Assembly: GCA_964459845.1 (NCBI GenBank)
Contig: CAYWOC010000005.1
Coordinates: 73,766-137,765, forward strand
DNA from: CALZFJ01 sp964459845
GTDB lineage: Bacteria; Bacteroidota; Bacteroidia; Bacteroidales; Muribaculaceae
Length of the DNA: 64,000 bases
Direction of reading: 5' to 3'
Below the pieces are notes generated by a model. That model made no database searches. It was given only the letters and a program-made list of their open reading frames with translations, and was not told the DNA's origin. Shown here one piece after another: positions 51,821 through 61,365 of this stretch (positions are counted from its first letter, which is position 1; every line of letters starts with the position of its first letter). Made by a program: the position numbers and the translations under genes.

Positions 51821-53344
51821 TTATTTGATTATTTTGGTTTTAAATTTTCTTTTATTATTTATAATTAATCCTGATATAAGTATCAGAATCAACAACATGC
51901 CGGATAAGAACACATATAACTCGGATAACGGTCCCAAGAATGGAGAGTAGCATCTGCCTACGTGCAGCTCAAGCGCGAAATTCCATAGGGACATAGGCTG
52001 CTCACCGATGATTTCAGGCATTTCCGACAGCATATCATTACCTGAATTATAGTTGAAGACAACGGGAACCTTGGTATTGAAATCGTTGGAAAAGCCGCTG
52101 ATAAAATTGCTCGGTGCAAATCCTCGGTGCCCGGTCGGAATATATGTCTCGCCGCTCATATAATCAACAATCCCGCCATCTGCGATATTCCACCGATACA
52201 GTCCGCTAAAAGACCCTACCAGCATTGTGTCCCGATTTTCCTTCATAAATACAGTCAATCCCATCGGACTTACAGGCGGTCGCTTGTCTGCCAAAAACGG
52301 CTCTGAATATCCGGAAAAATCTTTATTAACAGAGAAAAATCCTTCGGAAGTGCCAACAATCCAACAATCGGAATAATCATCAAAAATGATTCCTCTAAGT
52401 TTGTCATGCCACATATTATCGCTGTCAAGAGAACTTCCTGGAAGCGGTTGTGTCTTCACCATCACAAAAGGAATTAACAATGGAGGACGAAGACACATGC
52501 CGCTAAAAGCGATAAGCACGGTCAATAAAAGCGTGTAATACCCAATTTTGTTATGCCATTTCAAATTCCATTTCATGACAGCGGTTTTAGCCGCTGATTT
52601 CATTGTTCGCGACATCGAATGAGGCAATATGAACAATATTATTCCCGAAAGGCATAAAAATGAAATAATTACAGCAATTATATCAACCACAATACGGCCG
52701 GCAAGCCCAAACAATTCCCCACTATGCAACAGCCATATTGATTTAAACAATGGAACCTTTGAATCACGCACCCTGGAAGGCGGCAGATCCATACGCTCAA
52801 AAAGGAGATCTTCATGTTGACGATATATCGAGCTACGAGTCATGGCAACAATGCCGCAACTGTCTTTATCAAGAGCTAAATCGACCATTCGTTCAGTATT
52901 GCCGGGAAGACTAATCTTATACCAGTCATTACCATTCAATTTATATAAATCAAATTGAGCGGCACACCATATGGAGCCATCTTTTGTCTTAACAATACGA
53001 CGAATATTTCGACCATCAACACCCGACGGCAATCCTGAATTAAAATCGACGGCCCGTAAAAATAAACTGTCGGTCAACCATATGCCTACAGAACCGTATG
53101 CCAGAATTTTATTATCGCCGATTTTTAATGATCCTTTAACTACACCGTTATTAAAATCGGTGATTTTATAGCTGCCAGGCAACCAGTCACGACTCACTTG
53201 ACAATTGGATACACCGCTTCGATGGTTAAGAATAATTCCTGACACACAAAACAATAAAATAAATATTGTCATAATCAGGCCGCACCATTTATGAAAGCTT
53301 TTCCAATTTATTTTTCGAGTCTTTTTTTGCACCGTTATTATCAT
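51821..53344 (-). CDS. PepSY-associated transmembrane protein
   Basis: 507 residues from ATG 53344. Four membrane segments with conserved histidines near them: WKSFHKWCGLIMTIFILLFC, LHSGELFGLAGRIVVDII, WNLKWHNKIGYYTLLLTVLIA and a C-terminal LYVFLSGMLLILILISG after ELHVGRCY. Between them are two periplasmic parts with propeller-like repeats (GSIWCAAQFDLYKLNG, DCWIVGTSEGFFSV, DTMLVGSFSGLYRWN). PepSY_TM proteins are linked to iron and haem uptake and may carry electrons through haem bound by these histidines. First gene of the operon. A reductase that supports haem demetalation is a reasonable guess. Confidence 0.82.
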   Translation of the reverse strand: MIITVQKKTRKINWKSFHKWCGLIMTIFILLFCVSGIILNHRSGVSNCQVSRDWLPGSYKITDFNNGVVKGSLKIGDNKILAYGSVGIWLTDSLFLRAVDFNSGLPSGVDGRNIRRIVKTKDGSIWCAAQFDLYKLNGNDWYKISLPGNTERMVDLALDKDSCGIVAMTRSSIYRQHEDLLFERMDLPPSRVRDSKVPLFKSIWLLHSGELFGLAGRIVVDIIAVIISFLCLSGIILFILPHSMSRTMKSAAKTAVMKWNLKWHNKIGYYTLLLTVLIAFSGMCLRPPLLIPFVMVKTQPLPGSSLDSDNMWHDKLRGIIFDDYSDCWIVGTSEGFFSVNKDFSGYSEPFLADKRPPVSPMGLTVFMKENRDTMLVGSFSGLYRWNIADGGIVDYMSGETYIPTGHRGFAPSNFISGFSNDFNTKVPVVFNYNSGNDMLSEMPEIIGEQPMSLWNFALELHVGRCYSPFLGPLSELYVFLSGMLLILILISGLIINNKRKFKTKIIK

Positions 53345-53356
53345 TAAATTTCGATG

Positions 53357-53364
53357 CAAAATTA
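53357..53364 (-). promoter_or_regulatory. candidate -7 box TAATTTTG of the hmu-like operon
   Basis: Exact TAnnTTTG on the minus strand, 13 nt before ATG 53344, giving a leader of about 8 nt; the -33 is unclear. No Fur box is recognised in the 169-bp gap. Confidence 0.45.
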
Positions 53365-53513
53365 GGCAGACCTCATCAAGAGCACAATACTCAAAAATTA
53401 GGTATTTATTCCATAAGATCTGTCGCTATATAAACCTATTTATCATTTTTTTTGAGTAGTGTGACAAACACAAAATAATAGTAGCCAAGCGGTATTCCCT
53501 TGACCTATCTATA

Positions 53514-54722
53514 TCATCCAGAGATCAGGTGCAACGCTTCAAGAAAACGCTTTACCGTTGCCGTATTGCCGGTATATTTTCCTCTGTCTTCACTAAGTTT
53601 GCAAGTGTCACAATAAAAAGGCCATGACTCCGTAATTTTCACTGCCAGAAGCTTGATGACAATGTTCATTGGTTTAATTCCGGAAAAATCATTTGTGAAA
53701 TGAGTCCCGATTCCGAATGATGGCTGACATTTCCCGTTGGCATACTTATGAATCTTTATTGCCTCATCGACATCAAGCCCGTTACTAAACACAATCTGTT
53801 TGGTCATCGGATCTATATTCAATGAACGGTATTTCGCAGCAATCATATCAAGTTCTTTATAATTGTCACCGCTATCCACACGCAGCCCTTTAAACATATT
53901 GGCATAATCCTCTGAAAAATTGAGACTGAATATCCGCCAGCCGTAAGTATCATACAAAAATGTTCCCAACGCTCCACGATAGGTCTGCGCCCATGTTTTC
54001 ATTGCCAGATAATTCGCCATTTGTGGCCCATACATCCCGGCTATCGCACAAATCAGTTCATGAGCCATCGTGCCGATTGGAGTAAGGTCATACTTCATCG
54101 CGAAATAAATATTACTTGTCCCTACAAAATGCCCGGGACCTTTGATTTCATTCTGACATTCTTTCATTGCTCTTATCACAGTATCCTGAGCTTTGAAAGA
54201 TGCCCTCCGCCGTGTACCAAAATCACTAAACACACATCCGGCGTCAATCAATCGTTTCGCTTTATTCCACGAAATATTATAATACGAATCACAGTCGATG
54301 AGCGATTCTTTATCAGTCATTATATAATAAAGTTCGGATATGATAGCAAGCACTTTCACTTCAAGTAATATAGTCTCACTCCAACTCCCTTCAAAATCAA
54401 CATTCAGATGCCCTTCATCATCCTGGCTAACCGACACACGATTGCGGTCATATCTGAATCCTTTGAGAAAGCTATAAAACCAATCCGGAATGTACTTGCA
54501 TCTGTGACGCATGAAATTTATCTCCTCGCCAGTTATGACAACATTTTCCAACAATTCAATCTGATGACGCAATTCGTCGGCAAATCCTGATGGATATACC
54601 GTATTATTACGGTCATTGAATTTGTATTTTACCTGTGTTCTCGGATAATTGTCAATTACCGCGCAGCACATCGTAAATTTATATAAATCGTCATCCGTGA
54701 AATGAGTGATTATCTGTCGCAT
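53514..54722 (-). CDS. pncB: nicotinate phosphoribosyltransferase
   Basis: 402 residues. It makes nicotinate mononucleotide from nicotinate and PRPP in NAD salvage. Signatures: HFTDDDLYKFTMCCAVIDN at the N-terminus, DFGTRRRASFKAQD, the autophosphorylated-histidine region PIGTMAHELICAIAG, LRVDSGDNYKELD and FGIGTHFTNDF. It starts inside pncA (13-bp overlap), so the pair is coupled. Confidence 0.95.
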   Translation of the reverse strand: MRQIITHFTDDDLYKFTMCCAVIDNYPRTQVKYKFNDRNNTVYPSGFADELRHQIELLENVVITGEEINFMRHRCKYIPDWFYSFLKGFRYDRNRVSVSQDDEGHLNVDFEGSWSETILLEVKVLAIISELYYIMTDKESLIDCDSYYNISWNKAKRLIDAGCVFSDFGTRRRASFKAQDTVIRAMKECQNEIKGPGHFVGTSNIYFAMKYDLTPIGTMAHELICAIAGMYGPQMANYLAMKTWAQTYRGALGTFLYDTYGWRIFSLNFSEDYANMFKGLRVDSGDNYKELDMIAAKYRSLNIDPMTKQIVFSNGLDVDEAIKIHKYANGKCQPSFGIGTHFTNDFSGIKPMNIVIKLLAVKITESWPFYCDTCKLSEDRGKYTGNTATVKRFLEALHLISG

Positions 54723-55276
54723 GATATCCCAAATTTTTCAATTATTCGATTAAGCCTTTTCCCTCCATCCATTGATGGAGAAAACTCTCTGAGAAGATTA
54801 AATTTTATATCAGGAAATAACTCTATCGCGTCCAGAAGTGTATCTGCAACGCATATATTCCCGGCAATTCCGCATAAATCAATTTGCCCGATATTTTTAT
54901 CTACAATTATTTCCGATATACATTCTAATGCTTTATGATTTTTAAATATTGAATATTCCTCAGTTTCCGGAGACTCTCCCTTATGAAAAAAAGATATATC
55001 TCCATCGTAAGCATATAAGGAGATCATCAAAGTTTGATCAACAGCCGCGCCTATAGAATCGTGGACACAGTGACGTGGCCATATACCTCCATATTGCACG
55101 AATGAACAATGATTGAACGGATGACGGTCGGCGGTAACTGCGATATTTGCGTATTTATATCCGCTTTCAAAAATATGATTTGCCAATCCGTCAATAGCCG
55201 ATTTCGCTCCTGGAACAGGCAATATCCCGGAAATAAAATCAACTTGCGGATCCACGATTATCAAAAGGCGTTTCAT
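54710..55276 (-). CDS. pncA: nicotinamidase (isochorismatase family)
   Basis: 188 residues from ATG 55276. It turns nicotinamide into nicotinate. The metal site DRHPFNHCSF, the catalytic D of VDPQVDFISG, the lysine of FFHKGESPE and the nucleophile cysteine in DLCGIAGNICVADT are all present. The overlap with pncB fits the pathway, because the product is PncB's substrate. Confidence 0.93.
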   Translation of the reverse strand: MKRLLIIVDPQVDFISGILPVPGAKSAIDGLANHIFESGYKYANIAVTADRHPFNHCSFVQYGGIWPRHCVHDSIGAAVDQTLMISLYAYDGDISFFHKGESPETEEYSIFKNHKALECISEIIVDKNIGQIDLCGIAGNICVADTLLDAIELFPDIKFNLLREFSPSMDGGKRLNRIIEKFGISCDR

Positions 55277-55350
55277 ATTTCTGAAATTAGAGTCATTGTA
55301 ACAAAAATATAACATCCCGCAACTCGTTTAAGTTGAACCTATACAAACCA

Positions 55351-55391
55351 AAAATAGCATTAGGAATGATATCACATCCTAATGCTATTTT
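55351..55391. terminator. 15-bp hairpin between cupin and pncA
   Basis: Perfect stem AAAATAGCATTAGGA / TCCTAATGCTATTTT with an 11-nt loop. It ends the MFS-cupin transcript (minus), where TTTTTGGTTT follows; it may also shield pncA. Confidence 0.75.
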
Positions 55392-55411
55392 GGTTATAAA
55401 ATTAGTTTTGT

Positions 55412-55753
55412 TTATTTCAGAAAATCTTGACGCATCGGAGAGAATGTGTCGATAAGCATTCCCTCTTCAAGACATATACAGCCGTGCGGGACATCAGGAG
55501 CCACATAATAACCGTCACCGGCTTTTAATTCCCGCTTTTTGTCACCAATAGTGAGCTCAAATCTCCCGCTTACCACATAAGTGACTTGAGAATGATAGTG
55601 TTCATGCATTGTGCCGACACTCCCTTTTTTAAACAGTACTTTAACCATCATCAACTGTCCGTCATAACCCATAATCTGCCGACAGACCCCATCTCCGACG
55701 GTTTCCCATTTCATCTCATTTTCAATTTGCCATACTCCGCTTTTTGTTTCCAT
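55412..55753 (-). CDS. cupin-domain protein (KdgF-like)
   Basis: 113 residues from ATG 55753. The two cupin motifs are seen: GTMHEHYHSQVTYVVSG (metal-binding His) and GDGYYVAPDVPHGC (third His). One-domain cupins of this kind bind a metal and act on sugars, for example KdgF in uronate breakdown; the actual substrate is unknown. It lies 29 bp downstream of the MFS transporter gene. Confidence 0.85.
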   Translation of the reverse strand: METKSGVWQIENEMKWETVGDGVCRQIMGYDGQLMMVKVLFKKGSVGTMHEHYHSQVTYVVSGRFELTIGDKKRELKAGDGYYVAPDVPHGCICLEEGMLIDTFSPMRQDFLK

Positions 55754-55782
55754 TTTTACACGTATATTTATATTTAACAAAA

Positions 55783-56958
55783 TTATCTTTTGTATGCTGC
55801 TACAGCAAACGCAAGTGACAATAATGAGCAGCATACAATTATTATCAATGTCGTCAACATGATATCTCCGATACCAACCAAAGGCGATACAATTCCTCCA
55901 AACAGAAATCCTGTCGCCCCGAAAATAGCAGATGCCGCTCCGATATATCCCCGCCCCTCGTCCATTGCCAATGTCGTGGATGCGGTAAATATGAATCCTA
56001 AAAACACAAGCATGATAAATGTCAGAAGTTCATATGACGCAAATAAATCAAAAGCGAAATATGATACGAACTGCAATATTGAAATCACGGAAATACCTGT
56101 TGTTCCAAACATCGCAGCATTAGACATTTTCTTGAATTTTAACGACAATGCCGAACCAATACCGATTCCAAACGCATTAATTCCGAAAATCACGGCAAAA
56201 AACAATTCTGAAAATCCGAAATATTCCTGGATTATAAATGATGCTGACGAGATATACGCAAATAATACCCCATTGGAAAATCCAAACAAAAGGACATATA
56301 CCTTATAATATGGGAGTTTTAACAATTGGGGAAATGAACCCATAAGACTCAATATCGAACCTTTATGACGTTTCTCTTTCTCCAGAGACTCGTTGAAGAT
56401 AACACACATAAACAAAAGCACGATCCCTATGCAAAATAATATCCAGAAAATTCCCTGCCATCCTACAGCCTCGGCCACAAGACCGCCAACAACTGGAGCC
56501 GTAACCGGCGCTATGCCATTAACCGCGCCTATAATCGCAAGAGTTTTAGCCAATTCCCGTCCCGAATAGCAGTCAGTTGAAATCGACCGTGACAATACTA
56601 TCCCGCCGGCACCGCCAAGACCTTGCAGGAAACGACATGCATTAAAGAATTCAATAGACGGAGAATAAATACTTACTATGGTTGAAACCGCAAACAAAGT
56701 CATGGCAGAAATCAATACACCGCGTCGCCCATACTTGTCGCTAAGCGGTCCAAAGAAAATCTGTCCGACGGCTAACCCAAGCATGCTCGTAGCCAATCCC
56801 ATCTGGACAAGAGAAGGTGTAGTATCAAAAATAGCAGCCATTGATGGCAGCGTCGGCAGATACATATCGGTCACAAATGGCCCGAAAGCCGACAACATAC
56901 CTAAAAATACAATCAGGAAAACATAATATCGTTTTCCAAGCCTCATTGTTGCGTCCAT
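55783..56958 (-). CDS. Bcr/CflA-family multidrug MFS exporter
   Basis: 391 residues from ATG 56958. Twelve membrane segments; the family motif A is GQIFFGPLSDKYGRRGVL and motif C-like GAVNGIAPVTAPVVGGLVAE supports an exporter. The first loop TDMYLPTLPSMAAIFDTTPS is typical of Bcr/CflA transporters for sulfonamide or chloramphenicol-like compounds. The compound exported here is unknown. TATCTTTG box upstream at 56984. Confidence 0.9.
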   Translation of the reverse strand: MDATMRLGKRYYVFLIVFLGMLSAFGPFVTDMYLPTLPSMAAIFDTTPSLVQMGLATSMLGLAVGQIFFGPLSDKYGRRGVLISAMTLFAVSTIVSIYSPSIEFFNACRFLQGLGGAGGIVLSRSISTDCYSGRELAKTLAIIGAVNGIAPVTAPVVGGLVAEAVGWQGIFWILFCIGIVLLFMCVIFNESLEKEKRHKGSILSLMGSFPQLLKLPYYKVYVLLFGFSNGVLFAYISSASFIIQEYFGFSELFFAVIFGINAFGIGIGSALSLKFKKMSNAAMFGTTGISVISILQFVSYFAFDLFASYELLTFIMLVFLGFIFTASTTLAMDEGRGYIGAASAIFGATGFLFGGIVSPLVGIGDIMLTTLIIIVCCSLLSLAFAVAAYKR

Positions 56959-56983
56959 AGTGTCTTTTTTCTTCAAAATCTCT

Positions 56984-56991
56984 GCAAAGAT
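56984..56991 (-). promoter_or_regulatory. -7 box TATCTTTG of the MFS gene
   Basis: Exact TAnnTTTG on the minus strand, 26 nt before ATG 56958; the -33 is not clear. Confidence 0.5.
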
Positions 56992-57046
56992 ACCAATAAT
57001 CATGTTCTTATCATAAAATACCTCAATAATGGCACTCTAAACATGA

Positions 57047-60000
57047 CTATACCCTTCTATGCTTCGGAACGATTTTTTCGTGAAGATATTGGAACACAAT
57101 AAAAAGAACCGGTACGATAAAGAGCAATGCGAGCGTCCCGAACAACAATCCGCCAACCGTTCCCACTCCAACTGAAATATTACCGTTAGCGCCAACTCCG
57201 GAAGCAAACATCAGCGGCAACATTCCAAACACCATTGTCGCCGATGTCATTATAATAGGACGAAAACGTGCCTTTGCCGCAGAGATGGCGGCAGCTGGAA
57301 GCGACATTCCCTCTTTACGTCTTGATGTGGCATATTCAGTCAGAAGAATCGCAGTTTTGGCAAGCAGCCCAATAAGCATAATCAACCCGATTTGCATATA
57401 TATGTTATTTTCAATCCCCCACAAACGAGCAAATAAAAATGCTCCGACAAGGCCGAAAGGGACAGCCGCAATTACAGCCAAGGGGATTGTAATACTCTCA
57501 TAAAGAGCACACAATATTAAATATATAAATGCAAGACATATACTGAATACTATTACCGTCTTATTTCCCGTAGAAGATTCTTCTCTTGACATACGGCCAA
57601 ATTCATATCCGAATCCGGATGGCAGATATTTTGAAGCGACATCCTTTATGGCATTGATTGCATCTCCCGAACTATAGCCTTCTCCATGTTCTCCAAAAAC
57701 TGAAATAGACGGAAAAAGATTAAATCGCGACAAACTTTCGGAACCGTATACCTTGTTCAGTTTAATAAAATTGTCAATAGAAACCATCTCTCCGGAAGAA
57801 GTCCTAACATACATTCTTTTCAATGATTCAGTATCAAGCCGGCTTTCAGGAGATGCTTGGACCATAACTCGATACAATTTTGTAAACAAGTTAAGATTAG
57901 ACGAATAACTGCCTCCGACATATCCCGATAAAATCGATAGCACTTCCGATGGAGAAACATTGCTACGAAGACATCTGGCGGCATCAACCTCCACCATATA
58001 CTGTGGATATTTCGTGTCAAAGGTAGTATATGCCCTGGATATTTCAGGACGCGCGTTTAATGAATCTATAAATTCACGTGTCACCTTTAGCAACTCATCG
58101 ATAGTCGCTCCGGAACGGTCTTGAACATATAACTCAAAACCGCTGCCGGTACCATACCCTGAGATCATTGGCGACTGCGAGGCTCTCATCTGAGCTGACG
58201 CTATTCCGGAAGTTCTCTTATAAATCTCTTTTATCACCGTGTTTATATCTTGTCCTGAATTCTTCCGCTCACTCCAGTCTTTAAGTCGAATATTAAACGA
58301 TCCCGCTGATGCCGATTGTTCATGGCGAGCATTTTTTCCGGTAACTCGAGAATATATGTTTATTTCAGGTATATCTCTAATCGCATTCTCTATCTTATCC
58401 ATCACTTCATCTGTTTCAGCAAGATTAGAACCGGGAGCGACCTGAACATTGAGACTTATTGTCCCCATGTCTTCTTGCGGAACAAGACCGTTTTTTGATG
58501 TTGACACAAACCACCACAAAGCTCCGACCGACAATAAAACCAGAATAATCACCAACCATCTGTTTTTAACCAGAAACATTACTCCCTGACGGTATTGACT
58601 TGTAATCGCGTTAAATGATTTATCAAACGCATAATGGAATCTTTCGGCATATCCCATTGAATCAGCCGAGACATTTCCTGGACGCATCATCAACGCGCAG
58701 AGAGCCGGACAGAGCGTCATTGCGTTTATCAACGATATCCCTACCGCAACTGCCATAGTAAGACCGAACTGTTTATAAAATGTTCCGGCGGTTCCGCCCA
58801 TGAAACAAACCGGAATAAATACCGCCATAAAAACAACAGTAGTCGTTATTAAAGCCGCCGACAGCCCGCCCATAGCTGACACGGTGGCTTTATACGGATC
58901 TGCCTCGCTGCAGTCAAACTTAGCCTGTACCGCCTCCACCACCACGACCGAATCATCCACCACTGTTCCTATCACAAGCACTATGGCAAACAAAGTAAGC
59001 ATATTTAGCGTAAACCCTGCCACATATATGAATGCGAATGTGCCTATCAAGGAAACCATAATCGACAATGCCGGAATTAAAGTAGCTTTCACATTATGTA
59101 AAAATGCATACACCACAAGCACAACAAGAATAAGAGCAATAATCAGAGTCTCGATAACTTTATAAATTGATGCGTCCAGAAAATCCTTTGTACTTGAAAT
59201 ATCGGTCAGCACCATGCCAGAAGGAAGCCGGCTACGCATCTCGTCGATTGTTTTATCGATTTCAATAATTACTTCATTGGCGTTTGAGCCAGCCGTCTGG
59301 GCGATCATTGCATTTGCGCCAGGATGTCCGCTTGTCTGACTCAACATCGCATAATTTACGGCTCCGAGTTCTATTTTAGCGATATCTTTAAGCCTTAGAA
59401 GATTGCCGTCTGGCAGTGCTCTCACTATTAAATTTTCATATTCGCTTACTCTCTCATATCGTCCTCTGTATTTCAACACATATTGAAATGTATTTTCCGA
59501 TTCAGCCCCAAGCGTGCCTGTCGGTGATTCAATATTCTGAGCCGCAAGAACTTTATCGATATCCGACGGAACAAGCCCATATTGCGACATCTTGGACGGA
59601 TCAAGCCATATGCGCATCGCATAATCGGCGCTGAATATATTTACTTCTCCGACTCCCGATATGCGGGAAATCTGCGGTTCAATATTTATTTTCATGTAAT
59701 TAGCAAGGAAATTAGCGTCATAAGTGTCATTAGGACTATATAACGTAATGGATTTCAATGTGCTGTTTTGTCGTTTTCTCACCGTCACTCCGCTTTTAGT
59801 CACTTCCGCAGGCAATAAACCTTGAGCCGAAGCTACGCGGTTTTGTACGTTGACAACTGCCATATCTGCATCTGTGCCCTGCTTGAAATAAATTGTAATT
59901 GATGCCGTTCCGGTATTTGTCGCCGTCGAAGTCATGTACATCATGTCCTCAACTCCGTTTAACGACTCCTCCAAAGGGACAATTACACTTTTGAGCACTG

Positions 60001-60169
60001 TCTCCGCGTTTGCTCCCGTATATGTAGCCGACACCCTGACTGTCGGAGGAGCGATGTTTGGAAATTGCTCAATTGGCAACTGCACAAGCCCGAGTATGCC
60101 GAGAATAACAATAAGCACTGATATTACACCGGCCAAAATAGGGCGGTCAATAAATGTTTTTACAGACAT
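57047..60169 (-). CDS. RND multidrug efflux pump subunit (AcrB/HAE1 type)
   Basis: 1040 residues, normal for the HAE1 family. It starts MSVKTFIDRPILAGVISVL with ten more membrane segments in two sets. The proton relay residues are present: two Asp in GTVVDDSVVVVEAVQ and the Lys in GLLAKTAILLTEYA. The first porter domain has NVQNRVASAQGLLP. It should use protons to move drugs or detergents out through a tripartite channel. No adaptor (MFP) or TolC-like gene is in the neighbourhood, which is unusual. The gene is divergent from a two-component system and has an 11-bp palindrome just before its start. Confidence 0.95.
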   Translation of the reverse strand: MSVKTFIDRPILAGVISVLIVILGILGLVQLPIEQFPNIAPPTVRVSATYTGANAETVLKSVIVPLEESLNGVEDMMYMTSTATNTGTASITIYFKQGTDADMAVVNVQNRVASAQGLLPAEVTKSGVTVRKRQNSTLKSITLYSPNDTYDANFLANYMKINIEPQISRISGVGEVNIFSADYAMRIWLDPSKMSQYGLVPSDIDKVLAAQNIESPTGTLGAESENTFQYVLKYRGRYERVSEYENLIVRALPDGNLLRLKDIAKIELGAVNYAMLSQTSGHPGANAMIAQTAGSNANEVIIEIDKTIDEMRSRLPSGMVLTDISSTKDFLDASIYKVIETLIIALILVVLVVYAFLHNVKATLIPALSIMVSLIGTFAFIYVAGFTLNMLTLFAIVLVIGTVVDDSVVVVEAVQAKFDCSEADPYKATVSAMGGLSAALITTTVVFMAVFIPVCFMGGTAGTFYKQFGLTMAVAVGISLINAMTLCPALCALMMRPGNVSADSMGYAERFHYAFDKSFNAITSQYRQGVMFLVKNRWLVIILVLLSVGALWWFVSTSKNGLVPQEDMGTISLNVQVAPGSNLAETDEVMDKIENAIRDIPEINIYSRVTGKNARHEQSASAGSFNIRLKDWSERKNSGQDINTVIKEIYKRTSGIASAQMRASQSPMISGYGTGSGFELYVQDRSGATIDELLKVTREFIDSLNARPEISRAYTTFDTKYPQYMVEVDAARCLRSNVSPSEVLSILSGYVGGSYSSNLNLFTKLYRVMVQASPESRLDTESLKRMYVRTSSGEMVSIDNFIKLNKVYGSESLSRFNLFPSISVFGEHGEGYSSGDAINAIKDVASKYLPSGFGYEFGRMSREESSTGNKTVIVFSICLAFIYLILCALYESITIPLAVIAAVPFGLVGAFLFARLWGIENNIYMQIGLIMLIGLLAKTAILLTEYATSRRKEGMSLPAAAISAAKARFRPIIMTSATMVFGMLPLMFASGVGANGNISVGVGTVGGLLFGTLALLFIVPVLFIVFQYLHEKIVPKHRRV

Positions 60170-60170
60170 T

Positions 60171-60199
60171 GGATTAATTTTTTGTCACAAAATTAATCC
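60171..60199 (-). promoter_or_regulatory. palindrome GGATTAATTTT...AAAATTAATCC at the RND start
   Basis: Perfect 11-bp arms, 7-nt loop, one base upstream of the RND start codon. The -7 box TAATTTTG (60195-60188) lies inside one arm. It could be an operator for the divergent LytTR regulator or a hairpin at the mRNA start. Confidence 0.55.
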
Positions 60200-60302
60200 G
60201 TTAAACTTTATCTTTTTTTATCAGTCTACTATATTGTGGTCAACGACATAACAATAATGGCAAACAACAAATGCCGGCTTATATTCTTAATAATAAAATG
60301 AT

Positions 60303-60310
60303 TACCTTTG
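60303..60310 (+). promoter_or_regulatory. -7 box TACCTTTG of the two-component operon
   Basis: Exact TAnnTTTG, leader about 42 nt to ATG 60358; no clear -33. Confidence 0.45.
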
Positions 60311-60357
60311 CAACAACTCCATATCGAAACGCAAAAACAATCGTTCGGCATTTTACG

Positions 60358-61365
60358 ATGAAGAATCTAACACTATATATAGACCTCGCATTCTGTGTCA
60401 TTTTGCTTCCGGTGATGATAACGATTTTTCCGATTGAACGCTGGTTTTATCATTTCCAATGGTATGTGATATCAATAGGAATATGGCTTTACTCTCTATA
60501 CTTCATAAATCGGTTCATAACAGTTCCATACTTATTCAGGGACAAATACCGTGTTATTGCAGGAATATCTGTGATTGTCGTTTCTTTGGCAATCACTTAT
60601 TTATTTTCAAATGTATCGCTCTACACTCCAAAGCCCAATGTTCATGACATTGGCATCAACCGTATCTTGCCATCCGTTCTGCAATACCAGCAGGCAGTAT
60701 GGTCTTTATTCATGATTGTGGAAACTTTCAGCTTCGCCGTAGGATTGCTGATACAAACCGACATACAGCGGTCTCGACGGCTTGAGGTGGAGACCGAAAG
60801 AGACAAAGCGGAGATAAGCTTATACAAAGCCCAGATAAAGCCCCACTTTATGTTCAACACCCTCAATTCTTTATATGGCCTATTTATTACAAAAAATGAA
60901 AACGCTCTTCCATCATTGGAAAAATTCATTTCAATGATGCGATATGTTCATATGACATCAATGCGTGACAAAATATCCATATCCGATGAAGCTGACTATA
61001 TAAGACAATATGTTGAGCTGCAATCATTACGGCTTAATGAAATGACTGTTGTCTCGCTTACAATTGACATAGGAAACAAACAACTTACAATTGCCCCGAT
61101 GCTGCTTGTAACATTTGTTGAAAATTGTTTCAAATATGGAGTGTCGTCAATAGAGCCCGCATCAATAAAAATAACACTGACAGTAACCGACAATAAACTG
61201 ATGTTTTCAACTCATAACCGTATCTTCCCTACGAAAAGGATAAGCGAACATATTGGCATAAGGAATTGCACGAAACGCCTCAAACTATTGTACCCTGATA
61301 GATATGAACTAAAAATTCATAACGACGGAGAAAATTACGACATAAGCCTTCTTATAATTTTATGA
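60358..61365 (+). CDS. LytS/YehU-type sensor histidine kinase
   Basis: 335 residues from ATG 60358. Four membrane segments (about 1-160; e.g. FCVILLPVMITIFPIERWFY, VIAGISVIVVSLAITYLF) with no long periplasmic sensor, then a short coiled linker (LEVETERDKAEISLYKAQI) and the His_kinase domain with the phosphorylated H in KPHFMFNTLNSLYGL. The ATPase part has VENCFKYGVS (N box); the G box is weak, as usual in this class. Stop overlaps the regulator start by 4 bp. It probably controls the divergent RND gene. Confidence 0.92.
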   Translation: MKNLTLYIDLAFCVILLPVMITIFPIERWFYHFQWYVISIGIWLYSLYFINRFITVPYLFRDKYRVIAGISVIVVSLAITYLFSNVSLYTPKPNVHDIGINRILPSVLQYQQAVWSLFMIVETFSFAVGLLIQTDIQRSRRLEVETERDKAEISLYKAQIKPHFMFNTLNSLYGLFITKNENALPSLEKFISMMRYVHMTSMRDKISISDEADYIRQYVELQSLRLNEMTVVSLTIDIGNKQLTIAPMLLVTFVENCFKYGVSSIEPASIKITLTVTDNKLMFSTHNRIFPTKRISEHIGIRNCTKRLKLLYPDRYELKIHNDGENYDISLLIIL

